From: Candidatus Sediminicultor tertius
Lineage (GTDB): Bacteria > Atribacterota > Phoenicimicrobiia > Phoenicimicrobiales > Phoenicimicrobiaceae
DNA length: 5,785 nucleotides
Assembly (NCBI GenBank): GCA_003527405.1
Contig: DPXH01000018.1
Location: 1-5,785 of the forward strand
Direction: 5' to 3'
A program made the position numbers and the translations under genes. The notes beneath the pieces are model-generated. The model ran no database searches, was not told where the DNA came from, and saw only the letters and a list, made by a program, of their open reading frames with translations. This document shows positions 5,718 to 5,785 of this stretch, piece after piece (the stretch's first letter is position 1; each line of letters opens with the position of its first letter).

Positions 5718-5745
5718 ACCCCGTGAAACCCTGTTTCACCGGGGT
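5718..5745. repeat. GC-rich REP-like hairpin upstream of floA
   Basis: ACCCC-GTGAAAC (5718-5729) pairs with GTTTCAC-C-GGGGT (5733-5745) around a CCT loop. This gives 12 base pairs with a single bulged C at 5740. It is far more GC-rich than its surroundings. No U-tract follows on either strand, so it resembles a dispersed extragenic palindrome more than an intrinsic terminator. It lies about 45 nt before the floA start, and TATAAA (5714-5709) just downstream has no good -35 partner. Confidence 0.65.
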
Positions 5746-5785
5746 CATTCCTGTGTTTCTCTCTGTTATTCCCACACCTCTATCT

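Larger units (their letters stand above)
5674..5785. other. Upstream region of floA, truncated by the window
   Basis: It contains the floA ribosome binding site and the REP-like hairpin. Beyond the hairpin, 5746-5785 is pyrimidine-rich on the plus strand and shows no coding signal that I can support. No convincing promoter for floA was found, so transcription may start further upstream. Confidence 0.5.

Overview
This AT-rich bacterial window has every supported gene on the minus strand, so it is transcribed from right to left. In transcription order it carries floA (flotillin-like scaffold), an unrecognised small membrane-anchored protein, phoH/ybeZ (ATPase), pgpH (seven-TM HD-domain c-di-AMP phosphodiesterase), ybeY (rRNA-maturation endoribonuclease), and the first 74 codons of a TAXI-type TRAP transporter solute-binding protein cut by the left edge.

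The order floA ... phoH-pgpH-ybeY matches the conserved Firmicutes block (in Bacillus subtilis yqfA-yqfB-yqfC-yqfD-phoH-yqfF-yqfG). Here the yqfB/C/D positions are taken by one small anchored protein, and dgkA/cdd/era do not follow ybeY. AT richness, the TRAP-TAXI gene and simple-sequence intergenic repeats would suit a low-GC anaerobe such as Atribacterota, Halanaerobiales or a related lineage. That placement is inference and weak.

Layout: 5674-5785 is the floA leader, with a GC-rich REP-like hairpin and a strong ribosome binding site. 4693-5673 is floA, and 4212-4655 is the small anchored protein. 4089-4200 is a degenerate 7-nt-periodic tract that is also an imperfect inverted repeat; its phoH-proximal end contains a good sigma70-like promoter. 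phoH (3079-4065) shows full N-terminal homology but has no ATG, GTG or TTG at its expected start. pgpH (781-3069, GTG start) follows after 9 nt, and ybeY (432-878) overlaps pgpH by 98 nt around an A8 run. Between ybeY and the TAXI gene lie a perfect TATAAT -10 promoter, a perfect 15-bp-arm palindrome, and one copy of a 14-nt direct repeat whose other copy is at the end of ybeY.

Functionally, PhoH/YbeZ and YbeY are known partners in 16S rRNA maturation and ribosome quality control, PgpH degrades the second messenger c-di-AMP, and FloA organises membrane microdomains. Tight coupling of phoH-pgpH-ybeY suggests co-expression. The TAXI gene looks like a separate unit with its own promoter. I see no phage, CRISPR, insertion sequence or toxin-antitoxin system. 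The points most worth checking are the phoH start, the pgpH/ybeY overlap, the uncharacterised FloA-adjacent protein and the repeat structures.
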